64,000 nt of DNA from Gnetum montanum (taxonomy: Eukaryota > Streptophyta > Gnetopsida > Gnetales > Gnetaceae): contig MNCI01025357.1 in assembly GCA_015680685.1 (NCBI GenBank), forward strand, positions 628,789 to 692,788. The letters are read 5' to 3'. Within the stretch, counting starts at the first letter, position 1. Each line of letters begins with the position of its first letter. A model generated the notes under the pieces. It ran no database searches. It worked only from the letters and a program-made list of their open reading frames with translations, and had not been told where the DNA came from. The position numbers and the translations under genes were made by a program. This document shows, in pieces, positions 43,747 through 55,807 of the stretch.

Positions 43747-44646
43747 TGATAAAGTGCTAAATGGTTGATGCATTTACTAGGCTGTGTATATGGGGTCGTG
43801 TCAACGTGGCTGCGTAAAGCCTCATCGATGCATCCTTCAATGCGTCAACATGGCCTCATTTACGTGATGCTTGTTTCGACCTATAAATAAGTGGGCTTCC
43901 GCCACACTTAGGTACTTTTTTGGTAGTTGTAGCGAAGCTCTTGTAGTTTGTTTCCATGAGAGTTACAATATTTTCCAAGTGCCCACAATAGGTGTAAGAA
44001 AGGTGTCCAGCTCTTTATTCAAGCACTAATGTACCTGAGCCCATTGGCGTGAACGAAAATAAAGATGAGCTTTTTAATCATTCCTTGAAGCAATTGGACT
44101 TAGTCATTTAATGCATTTAATAGTTTAATATTTCTATGCTTTAATAGTTCATTAAGTTTCTATTGTTATTATTTTAATTGCTATTGCTCTTTGATAGTTT
44201 GTAGAAACCATAAGTACGACCATCTCGAACATAAATCCAACACTTGGCAACCTAGTGACGCTTAATGTCTAGTAGCCCAATAATGGTTAGGGGATGTTCA
44301 GGATGTGCACGGAAGATGGGATCGAATACTTATGCTAAGAAGAATTAAGACATAGATTAGGATAATTATAGATTACATAATATTTCATTCCTTACTTTCC
44401 ATTCCAAGAATTAGATCCTAGAAGATAAAGTAAAAAGCCATGAAAATCAGTTGCATCAATCTCACTTAACCATCACAATCAGAACATCACAAGTGAGGTT
44501 GAGAAGACATGACTGTTCTAACAAAGGGTTTTGCTGGTTAAGGTCTGGTGTATGCAAAGTGCTTACAATCTATGGAATTCAACCGAGTCGCGTGTGAACA
44601 CTCGTGATTTTCATGGTTCGGCGTAGGGGTACTTAGCCACTCATCA
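43747..44646 (+). repeat. 5' LTR of element G (900 bp)
   Basis: Begins tgataaagtgctaaatggtt, ends ggtacttagccactcatca. The reverse complement aligns with the B' LTR (tgatgaagcactaatcagtc...). It contains a TATA box at 43882 and an internal gatgcatc palindrome region. Confidence 0.85.
43882..43890 (+). promoter_or_regulatory. TATA box of the G LTR
   Basis: gacctataaataagtgggc, 135 bp into the LTR; the same string (reverse complement) is in the B' and solo LTRs. Confidence 0.6.
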
Positions 44647-44647
44647 T

Positions 44648-44666
44648 TGAGGTCGTTGCCAGGGAC
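44648..44666 (+). other. Primer-binding site of element G
   Basis: TGAGGTCGTTGCCAGGGAC starts one base after the LTR end. It is close to the tRNA-Asp-type site and to the B' site TGGTGTCGTTGCCAGAGA. Confidence 0.7.
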
Positions 44667-44810
44667 TGTTAGTCTTACATGCATCATTTAACCTTAGTAA
44701 AATTTTCATTCACGTTGTTGGAATAGACCCAGGATAGTGAAATTTACGCACACAAGGCGGACTAAGTAAAAAGTAAGGTACACCAATTAGTGGATCATCT
44801 AACATCCAAC

Positions 44811-47158
44811 ATGTCTTCTTCTCACAGGCGAGATGAATCCAACCCACCGGTGCCACAAGAATGTTAGGTGTTCTAAACACATCTAGATGAATATGTACCT
44901 GACTTCACCTTCATGTTACATCAGGATGAACATTCACGATCGAGGACATGGAAGGCAACATCATACTACCATCTGACTGATCGGCTCCTAGAATGATGTT
45001 TCACAATCTTGCCAAACTAGGCATCCAGGACCGCGGTGTGGAGTACGTCATGAAGGACCATGACTACTGGGACTATCATCCCACTAAGGCCCAATGGGCA
45101 TGAGACCAATAGTAGGCAGAACGGTATGAATACATGAATGGGAAACAATTCAGTAACCTCTTATTCTTGCAAGGGTTGCAGGATGATGGGGAGCCTATCT
45201 TTCACGATTCCCATTTGGCTAAACTTCCTTTGGGGCATCAGATCATTCAGTCCATCATCTAGAACAAGCAATCAAGTGACCGGGACCCCCCAAGAGGATG
45301 GAGGGTCACATAAGAGAAGTCACGGAAGAAGCAAAGATGGGTGGGAAGATTGAGGTCACCAGTAGAGCAAAGGGGAAGATCGACATCGGAGCAGTGGTGA
45401 TCCCTCTCCCTCTTCTCCATCCTCTTGCTGCTCTCTACCTTCATCCAGTTCGGACTCCAATCATAACCATGGTATAAAGGAGCAAGGTGATGGTGGTCAT
45501 AAGGACTGAAAGGAACAGCATGAGGAAGCACGTGACCAATCATGCGAGGCTCACCGTCATGAAAGGAGAGGCAACTGAAACAATCATAGACATCGTGGTC
45601 CTCAGTAGGACTATGACTCAGATGAGCCATTGTTGGCTACTCGAAGCATGCTCCATATTTCCGAGGTAGTTCAGATACCCAGCAGGCATTGGAAGGATAG
45701 CCAGATCTAATGCATTAACATGAACAACATCCCCAGATTTGAAGGGGGATACAATTGTGATCTGCAAACTTACTTGCAAGCGTTTCATGATGCTTGCACC
45801 TTGTAGAACATCGACAATGATTGGCAAAAGCTTAAGTTGTTCCCTCGCACACTCATCAAAGAAGTAGAAAGTTGGTACCTGTCTTTGGAACCGAAATCAA
45901 TTAGGAGATGGAGTACGATGCTGGAGATCTTAAATGACAAGTATCAAACCTACTCCAAAGTGGCGAATTTGAGACGTCAAATCCAAGGCTGGAAGTAAGG
46001 TAATCATGAACCCTTGGATGTAGCCATGAGTAGATACTATTCATTGCTACATCGGTGTCCTAGTCATGCCTACTCTCAACAGGCATAGCTTCACCATATC
46101 ATTGATGGGCTCCGCTTTGAAACTAGAAAGACCCTTGGTGTGTACGCCTAGGGACGATTATCAGAATTAAGGGCCCATCAACTGTAGTGCCTCATTGAGC
46201 AAGTGGCTAAAGAAGAGGGGGAACTCAGAAAGAAGGAGAGTGTAGATGAGTTTAATCAGGATTCCTCTATCATAAAGAGGGAGGTACGAGTCTATAAAGA
46301 GGAAGAGGAATCACCACTGGATGAAATGGTGAACCGAAAAACCTTACTCCTACAGAAATTTACCTCTGAAATATTGGCAAAGGTTGACAAGATGTGGGAT
46401 TCTCTGGATGAAAAATTTCAAAGTGTTCTGAAAATCGCAGAGGAGTCCAGAGAGCAAGGTAATGATTATGATCAGTGTAGGAAGAAGAAAGCTAAATGTG
46501 CCCACCATAAGGGTAAGGGAAAAGTTGTTGTAGTTGAATAAGTTGCAGACTCTAACAAAAAGGAGGATGATGAATGTGACATATGCCAATATGAACATCC
46601 TAAGGGGTGTTGTCTCGTAGTGTCACATCTACAAGAGTCTGGGAACACCCCGAAGGTTGTCTTACCCACAAGGCAATCCCAGGCAATTCCACCAACAGCA
46701 AGGATATTATCCAAGTGGAGCGCCACCACAACCTTATAAACACTTTCAGAAGTGATGACACCCATAAGTGTGGGGGATGCCACCTCCAAGGCAGTAGTAC
46801 CCTTATCGATAGCCAGATCCCTATGGGTACTACGTTCAGCAACCAGTCCTTCCATGGGACTCTTCTAGTTACACAACCTTTTAGAATTACTACCACCCCC
46901 TGGAATATTTTCAACCACAATCTCCATCACCTAAGGCAGAAAGCCCACATCTTTACTATCCTCCATCATCTTCTCCTACCATCCCTACTCAACAGCACTC
47001 CACTCAGCTACCACTTGCTCCACCTATGTAGGGGGAAATCCCACCATAGCCATAGCAATGCAACACTACGAGGGATGTTAACCTACAATTGGCTCCTTAG
47101 TCGAGTGGATCGGAAGCCAAGCCATGGAAACATCCCTTCTTCCCACTTAATAACTTAA
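44811..47158 (+). pseudogene. gag of element G
   Basis: ATG at 44811 (MSSSHRRDESNPPVPQE). The N-terminus is badly broken. From 45720 the capsid block matches A' and B': RFEGGYNCDLQTYLQAFHDA, LKLFPRTLIKEVESWYLSLE, SRYYSLLHRCPSHAYS and HIIDGLRFETRKTLGVYA. From 46203 a 112-codon open stretch reads VAKEEGELRKKES, EEEESPLDEMVNRKTLL, a charged, probably helical segment. A Cys/His knuckle remnant (ECDICQYEHPKGCC) lies at about 46572, then a Pro/Tyr/Gln-rich tail to about 47158, partly out of frame. Frames before and after 46541 agree. Confidence 0.65.
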
Positions 47159-47329
47159 GCACACCCTCACACACACCTATGGTTGGTGCCTCTGAACCTC
47201 AAACCTCTTCCACTATTCCACCCTTTGAGCAGCCTTCAAACCAAATGCCCTCCAACGTAAAAATGGCCATGCTTACACACAGTGACCGACTAGATAAAGG
47301 CAAGTCACCTTCCCTAGAAATTGATTGAT

Positions 47330-47762
47330 CTAGGAAGTCCCCTCATTTATCTTCAGGTGGCAGGAAATGAGCCATGTAAAGCCCTTCTAGATTCAGGGTC
47401 AAGAGTCAATTTGATTTCACATGACATGTACAAGAATTAGAACCTACCCCCATTAAAGAAGAGCAACATTCGGCTCAAGTTGGCAGACCAATCCATTACT
47501 ATTCCCTTGGGATTGGTGGAGGACATTGTAACCACTATTTGTAGGTGGTCCTATCCTACTGATTTCCTTGTCATCCGTGTGGAGAATTGCAAGCGAAAAT
47601 TTCCAATCATCATGGGAAGAGCTTGGCTAAGCATGGTGAATGCAAGACTAGGACTCCTAGATCTTTCCCTCAAAATTTTAAAGGAAAATCCTTTTGGGAA
47701 GATTGAGAAGAAGCACGTTCTATGCATCACGTACAGTGACTCCAGGTGCAACTCTGTGTAGT
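47330..47762 (+). pseudogene. Protease of element G
   Basis: NEPCKALLDSGSRVNLISHD (DSG catalytic site intact at about 47390), a stop near 47440, then IRLKLADQSITIPLGLVEDI, DFLVIRVENCKRKFPIIMGR, AWLSMVNARLGLL. This is the Athila-type retropepsin: the ADRS-like turn and the IILGRPFL-like segment appear as IIMGRAWL. It ends with a stop at 47759. The phase matches the RT downstream, so it belongs to pol. Confidence 0.8.
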
Positions 47763-49525
47763 AGCTATGGTCTGCTAAGCGGACATCTATTCAAGCATGA
47801 AGTTGGTGTACCGAGGACTCACAAGTCCAACAATGCCTGTACCCAGCAACCACAGCTCAAGAAGGCACCCAATGGCTAACCACTAATCCTGCTAGTAGGA
47901 CTCTATGCATGGAACCATCTGAGGAGCTTGTAAGCACCTACATAGAAAGCATGGACCATTTGGAAGAGGTTCATCAACAAGTATCCACTGTTGATAACCA
48001 TGATGATTGGGGAAAGTTGCAAATCCCTGAAAGTTTCAAACAAGAGCCCTTGGAACTCAAATCCTTACTAGCCCACCTAGAATATGCATTTTTTCCGAAT
48101 GGGAAACTGATGATTATCAATGTCACCCTTGCTCCTGAATAAAAGAGAAAGTTGCTAAAGGTGGTGAATAAATGGGATGCTACTTTTGCATGGTCATATC
48201 CTGAATTAACAGGAGTTGATCCCAAGGTTTTCCAACATCGAATTTATATTGATCCCTCCATGAAGCCACGAAAACAACCACAAAGGTGATTGAACCCCAA
48301 ATTGAAGTAGGTCATCAAAGATGAAATCAAGCAGTTGCTAAAAGTAGGGTTCATCTACTTTATTACCGATAGTAAATGGATCAGTTGACTTGTTATTGTG
48401 CCAAAGAAAGGTGGCAAATGGAGGCTCTGTATAGATTTCTGATTGCTCAACATGGCTACCTTTAAAGATCATTTCCCACTTCCATTTGTGGACCAAGTGT
48501 TCGATACCATTGCGGGGCATTGTTATTATAGCTTTTTGGATGGTTATAGTGGCTATAACCAAATCCAAATTGCACCATAGGACCAGGAAAAGACAACCTT
48601 CATGAGTCCCTGGGGGACTTTTGCATACAAAAAAATGCCTTTTGGCCTGTGTAATGCTCCTACCACTTTCCAACACCATGTCCTTAGCATCTTCCAACAG
48701 CAAACTGGCAATGGGATAGAAGTCTTCATGGATGACTTCTCTACCTATGGGGCCATGTTTGATCAAGCCTTGGTCCTCTTTGAGCAATTTCTAAAAAGAT
48801 GTGTGGACACTAACCTACGGCTCAACTGGTAGAAAAGCCACTTAATGGTCTAGGAGGGCATTGTGCTAGGGCATTGTATCTCACAGACAGGGATTAGCGT
48901 GGATCCTGACAAAATCAGGATCATCTAAGGAATTACCAGGCAACCAAGCACTGTAAAAGATGTTCGGTCATTCCTTAGCCACACTGGTTACTACCGATGC
49001 TTCATCAAAAATTTCTCAAAGATCATCAAGCCGTTGGTGGAACTCACGAAGAAAGATGCTCTATTCGTCTAGACCAGGGAATGTGAATCCGCATTCCAAA
49101 CACTTAAATAAAAACTCATAGAGACTCCAATTCTACGAGCACCTAATTGGTCTAGACCCTTCCACATCATGACGGATGCATCCAATTATGCATTGGGAGC
49201 TGTGCTTACACAGTGTGATGATCAAAAATGCCCATACTACATTCACTATGTAAGCCATAGCATTGTGGGTACTCATCTTAACTACACCACCACCAAAAAG
49301 GAGTTGATGGTGGTGGTATTTGCCTTGGAAAAATTTCAATACTATGTTCTTGGATACAAGGTGTTCATGCATACCAACCATAGTGCCATCCAGTTCCTAA
49401 TGAACAAGCCGACAATGAGCCCTCGTATCATACAGTGGGTGTTGATTCTTCAAGAATTTGACCTCACTATGGTAGATTGGAAGGGAACTGAGAATGTGGT
49501 TGTTGACAACTTGTCTCGGTTGTGA
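47763..49525 (+). pseudogene. RT and RNase H of element G (Athila-type)
   Basis: The linker (47909-48142: LGKLQIPESFKQEPLELKSL-like, then LLAHLEYAFFPNGKLMIINV) leads into RT: HRIYIDPSMKPRKQPQR, VIVPKKGGKWRLCIDF, YSFLDGYSGYNQIQIAP, KMPFGLCNAPTTFQHHV, VFMDDFSTYGAMFDQAL and VLGHCISQTGISVDPDKI. RNase H: FHIMTDASNYALGAVL, YYIHYVSHSIVGTHLNYTTT, KKELMVVVFALEKFQYYVLG, then WKGTENVVVDNLSRL and a stop (49523). About ten in-frame stops, all in one phase. The DASNYALGAVL strand keeps the first RNase H aspartate. There is no second RNase H. Confidence 0.85.
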
Positions 49526-50831
49526 TGGGATGACATAGAAGAGGAAGAGCCCCTCTCCGACCAATTTTCCAATGAACTTCTCTTTGTAGGAGTGGTCGAT
49601 CAGCAGGTGCTCAATGAATCACCTTAGTTTAGCCACATCCTCACCTATCTCACAACTTAGGAATTGCCAAAGGAGTGGAACCATCGACAGAAACAACAGT
49701 TTCTCCATAAGGCCAAGCATTTCATGGAAATTGATGGTGACCTTTACAAGGTGTGCGTAGATGGCCTAGTTCGATGGTGTGTCCCTGATGATGATAAACT
49801 GTGCATCCTTCAAGATGCTCATGAGGGCCCTTGTGGGGGCCACTATGCTAGACGATGCACAACCATTAAAATCCTGCTTGTAGGATATTATTGGCTCACA
49901 ATCTTCAGGGACGCATAATGTTTCACCCGCTCCCGTGAACAATGCTAGAGAGACAGTGGGATGACTTCATGATTGGAGGGACCTCAACAATGGATCTAAC
50001 CACTGGAGCCCTTCAACATCTAGGGCATTAACTTCATGGATCCCATCACACCCCTGTCCAACGAGAAGCCGTATATCATCATTGCCATGGACTACTACAC
50101 AAAGTGGGTGGAGGCAGTAGCCGTCGTCAACTGTTCCTCAAACACCATCGCATGATTTGTCCAACAACAAATCTTCAATAGGTTTGGAGTGCACCATGCA
50201 CTCATCTTAGATAATGGAACGCATTTCATGGGTGTCACTTTTCGTAAACTCATGCAACACTTTGGGGTTACCCATAAATTTACAACATCCTATGACCCCC
50301 AAGCCAATGGGTAGGCCGAAGTTACCAATAGGGAGATTACCAAGATCCTCACTTGAACCATTAGTAACTATAGGAGGGACTGAAGCACCAAACTTAATGA
50401 TGCCCTCTAGGCTTATCACTCCACTTGGGAACTTCCTATAGGATACTCTCTCTATGAGTTAGTGTATGGTAAGCTACCAAAACTCCCAATCCAGGTAGAA
50501 CTCTGAACACTATCCACAACCAATGACTTAGATCTTGACCTACCATTAGCACAACTTGAACAACTTATCAACCTAAGTGTGCTAGATGAGAATCGATTAG
50601 TGGTCCTATGTTCAAATGAGATCCACAAGGCCTACAATAAAAAAACATCATGATCTTAGGATTCGGAAGGTAACATTTCGACGTGGAGACGAAGTGCTTT
50701 ACTGGAACCCCACACACGTACCACAACCGACCAAGTTTCAAACATTGTGGGAGGGACCTTACATTGTCTTTGAAACCTTCCCATTCGGGGCCTTGCTTAT
50801 ACACAAACCTGAGGACCCCACTAGAATGTAG
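49526..50831 (+). pseudogene. Integrase of element G
   Basis: Finger: DAHEGPCGGHYARRCT, VGYYWLTIFRDA, then a degraded CxxC (SREQC). Core: FNI-stop-GINFMDPITPLSNEKP, where the first catalytic Asp (GIDFMGP) reads Asn, then YYTKWVEAVAV, LILDNGTHFMGVTFRKL, TSYDPQANG-stop-AEVTNRE. It continues with STWELPIGYSLYELVYGKLP and, in another frame, WEGPYIVFETFPFGALLIHK, the GPY/F module (about 50748-50800). Many stops; a frame change near 50580. Dead. Confidence 0.8.
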
Positions 50832-52439
50832 TTGGTCAATTAGCAACAATTAAAACCATTTTGTGAACTCCACCTAACCAGTGCCACCGCCTTATCATCA
50901 TTGGAACATCCTTGTTCCATTTTTCGCATCTCCTCCTTTCCACCCAGTCGTGGGGGAGATTGTCCTCCATGCTAATCCATCCTACTAAGCTCCCCATTGT
51001 TTTTGAAATTTTTTGTTTTTGCACTTTTTTGTTTTTCAACATCATTTGTATATTTGCCAATTCTTACTAACTTTTCCTTTCTTTAATTACTTTTCCATTT
51101 CTTTGTCGATTATTTATGCATGTATGTGTGTTTAATTTTTAGTTGGTTGCTAATAATTCGTCTTATTTTCATCAGGTGTCTGGCACGGATGGTTTTCGTT
51201 GCGATGGGTCGCATGAAATAGTCCACCTAGTTTATCTTGCTCCCGCCCTTGCATTTGTTGTTCTTGGACTTTACATCTATTTTCATCTCATAAAATTGGT
51301 AGTGAGTCCACTTCATCCACCCATCCACCCACTCCATGGTTTTCCTTCCTTTGGAAACATGCAACCCCTTCACTTAAAAACATTTTAATTAATATGTGAC
51401 TTGTGTAGTTCCCAGACTCGGGGATGACCCAATGGCTTGAATCGGGTGTGACTTCAAGGGGAACGCAAAATTCGTTGCCCTCTCCTATCCCCTGGGTTGC
51501 CGGTATGTCCTTATGGATTTCTTACCACTCCACGTTCTTCTCTACAAGGAAGCTCCTGGGAAATTCGACCTTGCATGGTGTGGTCCTCATTGTAAAAATT
51601 CAAAAAAAAAAAACAAAAAAACAAACATGAGGATTTAAAGCACATCCCTTGGTTGAATGCATGCAACCAAGCATGGGTCTTTGCATGGTGTGGTTCCCAC
51701 GAAATAATAAGAAAATGAAAAATAAAATCCTAACTATGTGGAAATTCAAAGCACACCCCTAAGACCGCCTCTCACAGGACACCAAAACTAGTTATGGGAC
51801 TCACTCCTTCCCCTCTAACTTAGTCCTGTTTCACTACAATGTCAATGGATATGGTTGGTTTTGGGTCTGAACTCAGGAAAGGTCCTAATGGGTCACTTAA
51901 CCACAACTTCACACGAGGTTTCATGTGACCGATGATCGGAATTCCACTTCTCTCATCTCTCTCTTTACTCATTTCTCTTCATAACTTACCTCATTTCCTG
52001 TCTTATGTTTTGAAAGTTTGTCATGATTTCCATGAACTTCTCATGCCTTGGTAGGTTCTCATGGATGGGGGTATTAACTTATGATCACCATTTCTTGACT
52101 CTAGGGTCCACAGACTTTGGTGTTGAGGATATGCAAGGGCTACTAAGGCTATCGCTTGCTATGGGGAGGATCCACTTGCATATTCCTTGTTCTGCTTGTT
52201 AATCTCCCATCCTTTTGATTTCATTGGTTGATTATTTTCATGATTCCATCGCTCGATTTCTTCTTTGCAGATTTCTTTTTCCCCACATTCTCCTACATTT
52301 GACTCTTCTTTTAGCCCAATGTACTTTCCTCTTGTCTTAGCTACATTCTTGGTCTCTCAAGCTCTTCAACCGTCCTAATTTGATGTTATTAATTGATTTT
52401 TTGGGCTTTCTTTTGTCTGGTCAACATTGGTCAACAAGT

Positions 52440-52520
52440 GCGACCCCCTACGTATACAGGGCCCCATATACGCAGTCCCTTGTGTGCAGCTGATGCAGTG
52501 CAAAAACATTATATATACCC
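52440..52520 (+). promoter_or_regulatory. Possible internal promoter before the third ORF of G
   Basis: cgaccccctacgtatacagg gccccatatacgcagtccc resembles the GC/TATAC-rich U3 blocks of the B' LTRs (cacatatacgcggcc, acgtatacatggccc). It is followed by cattatatatacccccatc at about 52508. It sits about 470 bp before the third ORF. It could instead be a leftover LTR piece. Confidence 0.3.
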
Positions 52521-52558
52521 CCATCAGGCCTAACACTTAGCTCATTCTACACACAAAT

Positions 52559-52603
52559 TGGGGGGGGGGGGGGGAGGGAGAGAGAGAGAGAGAGAGAGAG
52601 AGG
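52559..52603 (+). repeat. (G)n(GA)n microsatellite
   Basis: About 17 G followed by repeated gaga to 52603. Confidence 0.95.
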
Positions 52604-52984
52604 AATTTTTCATTTTTTTTGCCTCAACTCTTCTTCCAAGCACTTACGTTGTCCATCGCGCATCCTAACCTACCTATCCTTCCCCTCTTTTGCAACCGGA
52701 GGTATGCTCTCAATCGTGGGGGGCTAAGGCCTATTAGAAATTAATTAATTAATTACTTAATTAATTGATTAAGACTTCACACCTCTTAAGGGAAGAAACA
52801 TAAACAATAGTTTAAACTCCAGCTTATCCTTTATTGTTTTTGGTTTTAACCCATCAACTAATACTCTGGGGGAAATAATGGGATGCATGTGCCAGTACCA
52901 TAACTTAGTAAAACTAAGAAGGTGTATGAGGGCCATTTTGAGCAGCTTGTGCATAATCTAATTAGTGGTTATGGTTGATTGCAG

Positions 52985-55807
52985 ATGACACCAAAACCAA
53001 GACATCCAAGGGGAGAAGGACCATCACAACCTAGGGACAAGCATCCACAAATGGGAAGGGGATGAGGCATGCAACATCTAGAGCACATAGAGGTTTCTCA
53101 TGCAACCATCCTCCTCTGCGAAGGACCTGATGTGGAATATGTCCATCAGATTCCTGAAGAGGAGATTCCCAGCAAGTAATCGCAAGGGGATGAAACTTCG
53201 GGGATAGTGCCATGGCTTAAGGTTACCCTGACCCAAGCATGTCTTGATGTTATCAAGCCACGAGAAGTGCAACGAATGGTCCTACAAGAGTTAAACTTTG
53301 GACCATTTCTTGAGAATGCACCAGAAGATGTGAAGCTTTAGTTGCAAAATTCTCCTATGTGGCCAATCATCATAACCAGTGGTGAATAGTACTTAGGAGA
53401 GATCTATCTCTTCTGGAAAAATCGACAACTAGGGTCCAGAGTAAGAATTAAGGACATCTATGTCTCTTACTCTACGGAAGCAATCGCGCAAGCTCTAGGG
53501 TTGCCAAAGACAGGAGTAGATGTGGTGGAGATCCTGAAGCAAGCTGATCCTGAGGTAAAAGGGGAGTGGATTAGGCAGTGCTATGGGGTAGATTGCAAAG
53601 AGTTCGACACTCTGACCATCGCTGAGAGAGTGTATTGAAAGATTGCGTCTTGCCACCTGAACCCAATAGTGAGACCTAGTAAAATCACTACCTTCTCCAC
53701 TCGTGCATGTGTCGCCTTAAGTGGGAAATTCTCAATGAGCCTTCCACAATTGTTATTCTTGGAAATTGAAAAGAGGTTTGCTAAAAGCAAACGTGGAAGG
53801 CGGGCTCTCCCCTTTCCCTACCTAATCAGAAAGTTATGCAAACGGGCAGGGATAGCACGGTATGCCAACAATACACTTTGGCACACCCCGATTGCCTCAT
53901 GGAGGGAAATGATGAAGGATAGGACTCTGGCCACTACACAAATCGAGGAGGAGCAACAACCACCTTCATTGCCTGTGCAAACAATGAGGTCGGGTTCGTA
54001 AACCATCGTAGAGCACATATGCGAAATCCGACAACCACTCTTGAGTCAACAAGAGCAATCTAGAAGGACAGGTGGAGGAGAAGACCCTTCAGTCTATCGC
54101 CCTACAATGAGCCATTTGGAGCAAGTGGCTCGCTCAGTAAGTCTGCTAGAAAGAGCAAGGTCAATGTTCTTTGTTACCCAAACACAAGTACCTGCAAGAC
54201 CTGATCCTAGCATCCAAAAGGTAATGGTATCCAAACAATAGTTATTTCCTGAAATTTCAGGAAATGCCACTACTTTCTCGGTACTCTTGGAAGATGGCAA
54301 GGGGGCGAAAATCTTGGTGATGCAGCACCAAGGACAAGAGGCTGTGGACACAGTAGCTATAGACACGATTTCTATGGTCCTTAATGCACTGGTGACACCT
54401 ATACCAGATGTACATGGACTCGAAGATGTACAGGCATTTGTCAAGACTTCATGTAGTAGGATCGATGCAGCCCAACATGAAGAACTGTTGGATCGATTGG
54501 TGGGAACTGAGCAACTGCTTTCGGATGTCTTCAACCTTCCGGACAACATCATTGCAACCCAGTCGGAGCTGCTCTCAGCAAGGGGTTAGAGCCTCATCTT
54601 GGAAGGGCAACTTGAAGCTGCTCAAACTAATTGTCAACGCTTGGTGACAGAAGTTGCTCAATTAAGAATCCAACTTGCTGATCCAGCTCTCCTCAACTGT
54701 GTGCTCACCAGAGATGAAGCTTTTCAATAGCTTCAGGTTAAACTTCAAATAGTTGAGGATGAGAAAGAGTCAACAATCCTTGATAAGTCCTTGGCAGATG
54801 CTCATGCATATCATTTAAACAAGGACTTGACAAAGGTTCTCCAGAAGAACATCAGGTTGACTACAGAGGTTCATCGCCTCCGCAATGTTGGTGCTGAAAA
54901 CGAACACATGAAAAACTATATTCACCAACAGCAAGAAGAGCTAGCCAGGGTGAACACTGACGTGAGAAGGTTGGCCACTGAAAATTGAAATTTGTCTATG
55001 GAGGATGTTTGAGCCTTGTGACAGAAATCAACCATTGAAATCCCCACTTGGAAGAACGAAGTCCTTAAGTTTGAATAAGTTAAGAATCGTTACAAGGACT
55101 AAGTGGGATTACAAAAGGAAGTGAATGAGAAACAAATTCAAGTTGCAAAGGCTAAGATGAACCAAGTGCTTCAGCAGCTTTGAGAAGGAGGCAAGGTATG
55201 GTAGCTTATCTTTGATGGGTTGAATGCCTACAACTAGGTTGAAATCCACCTCAAGGAACTGCAAATTGAAGAAATGACAGAATACATGGAGTTGGCCAAC
55301 CTTCGCTACGCAAATCTAGCTATGCTAACAACTGGGAGACCGTGGTCTAAATTGGAGAAGCAAGTGGCCATCTCATATTCTTTATACGAGGGTGAGTTCC
55401 AAGCACCCAAGGCAACAAAACAAAAATTGGAAACAACAAATACGGAAGTCGAGGTTCTCCACATGTGTTTTGATGGACAACGTGTAGTCGTGGAGAACTT
55501 GGCCCATTGAATGAATGACTACTAGCAGTTGCAGACATCAATTTGAGCGTTCAACATCAAACGAAAATGGTTCGCAACCTGGTTCGTCAATCTGAAAGAA
55601 CTCTTCCCTGCGCTGCTGTGCCTTTGGGAGGTTTCAGTCTCGGCACACATTGGTGAAGCTACTTGTCTGGACAGTGAACGATCCCAGAAGCAAGGAGGAA
55701 AAAATGAGGGCCCTCTTGGAGGCTTTCTGGTTGCCTTCAGAAGTTGCAGCTGCTGCGAGGCAGCCATCGTTCATGCCACCGCCGCCACATGGGCCAAAGG
55801 TTGGTGA
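52985..55807 (+). pseudogene. Third ORF of element G: plant-transposon-protein-like domain plus coiled coil
   Basis: From ATG 52985 (MTPKPRHPRGEGPSQPRDKH) one phase stays readable for about 940 codons, broken by some fifteen stops but no frameshift. Residues about 100-330 read GEIYLFWKNRQLGSRVRIKD, YSTEAIAQALGLPKTGVDVV, CHLNPIVRPSKITTFSTRAC, ALSGKFSMSLPQLLFLEIE, FPYLIRKLCKRAGI. This resembles the 'putative plant transposon protein' domain found downstream of pol or in dispersed ORFs of plants (recall, not searched). The rest is long, charged and heptad-rich (LEGQLEAAQTNCQRLVTEVA; HRLRNVGAENEHMKNYIHQQ), a probable coiled coil. Its place matches the env-like ORF of Athila, but no signal peptide or membrane helix was seen. 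Confidence 0.6.

Larger units (their letters stand above)
50832..52984 (+). other. Spacer of element G between integrase and the third ORF
   Basis: About 2.1 kb with no family-like ORF. It includes T-rich stretches (51010-51130), A-runs (51600), a possible U3-like/TATA block (52440-52520), a (G)n(GA)n microsatellite and an attaatta repeat (52740-52772). Athila elements are known to have a spacer before their env-like ORF. Confidence 0.55.
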
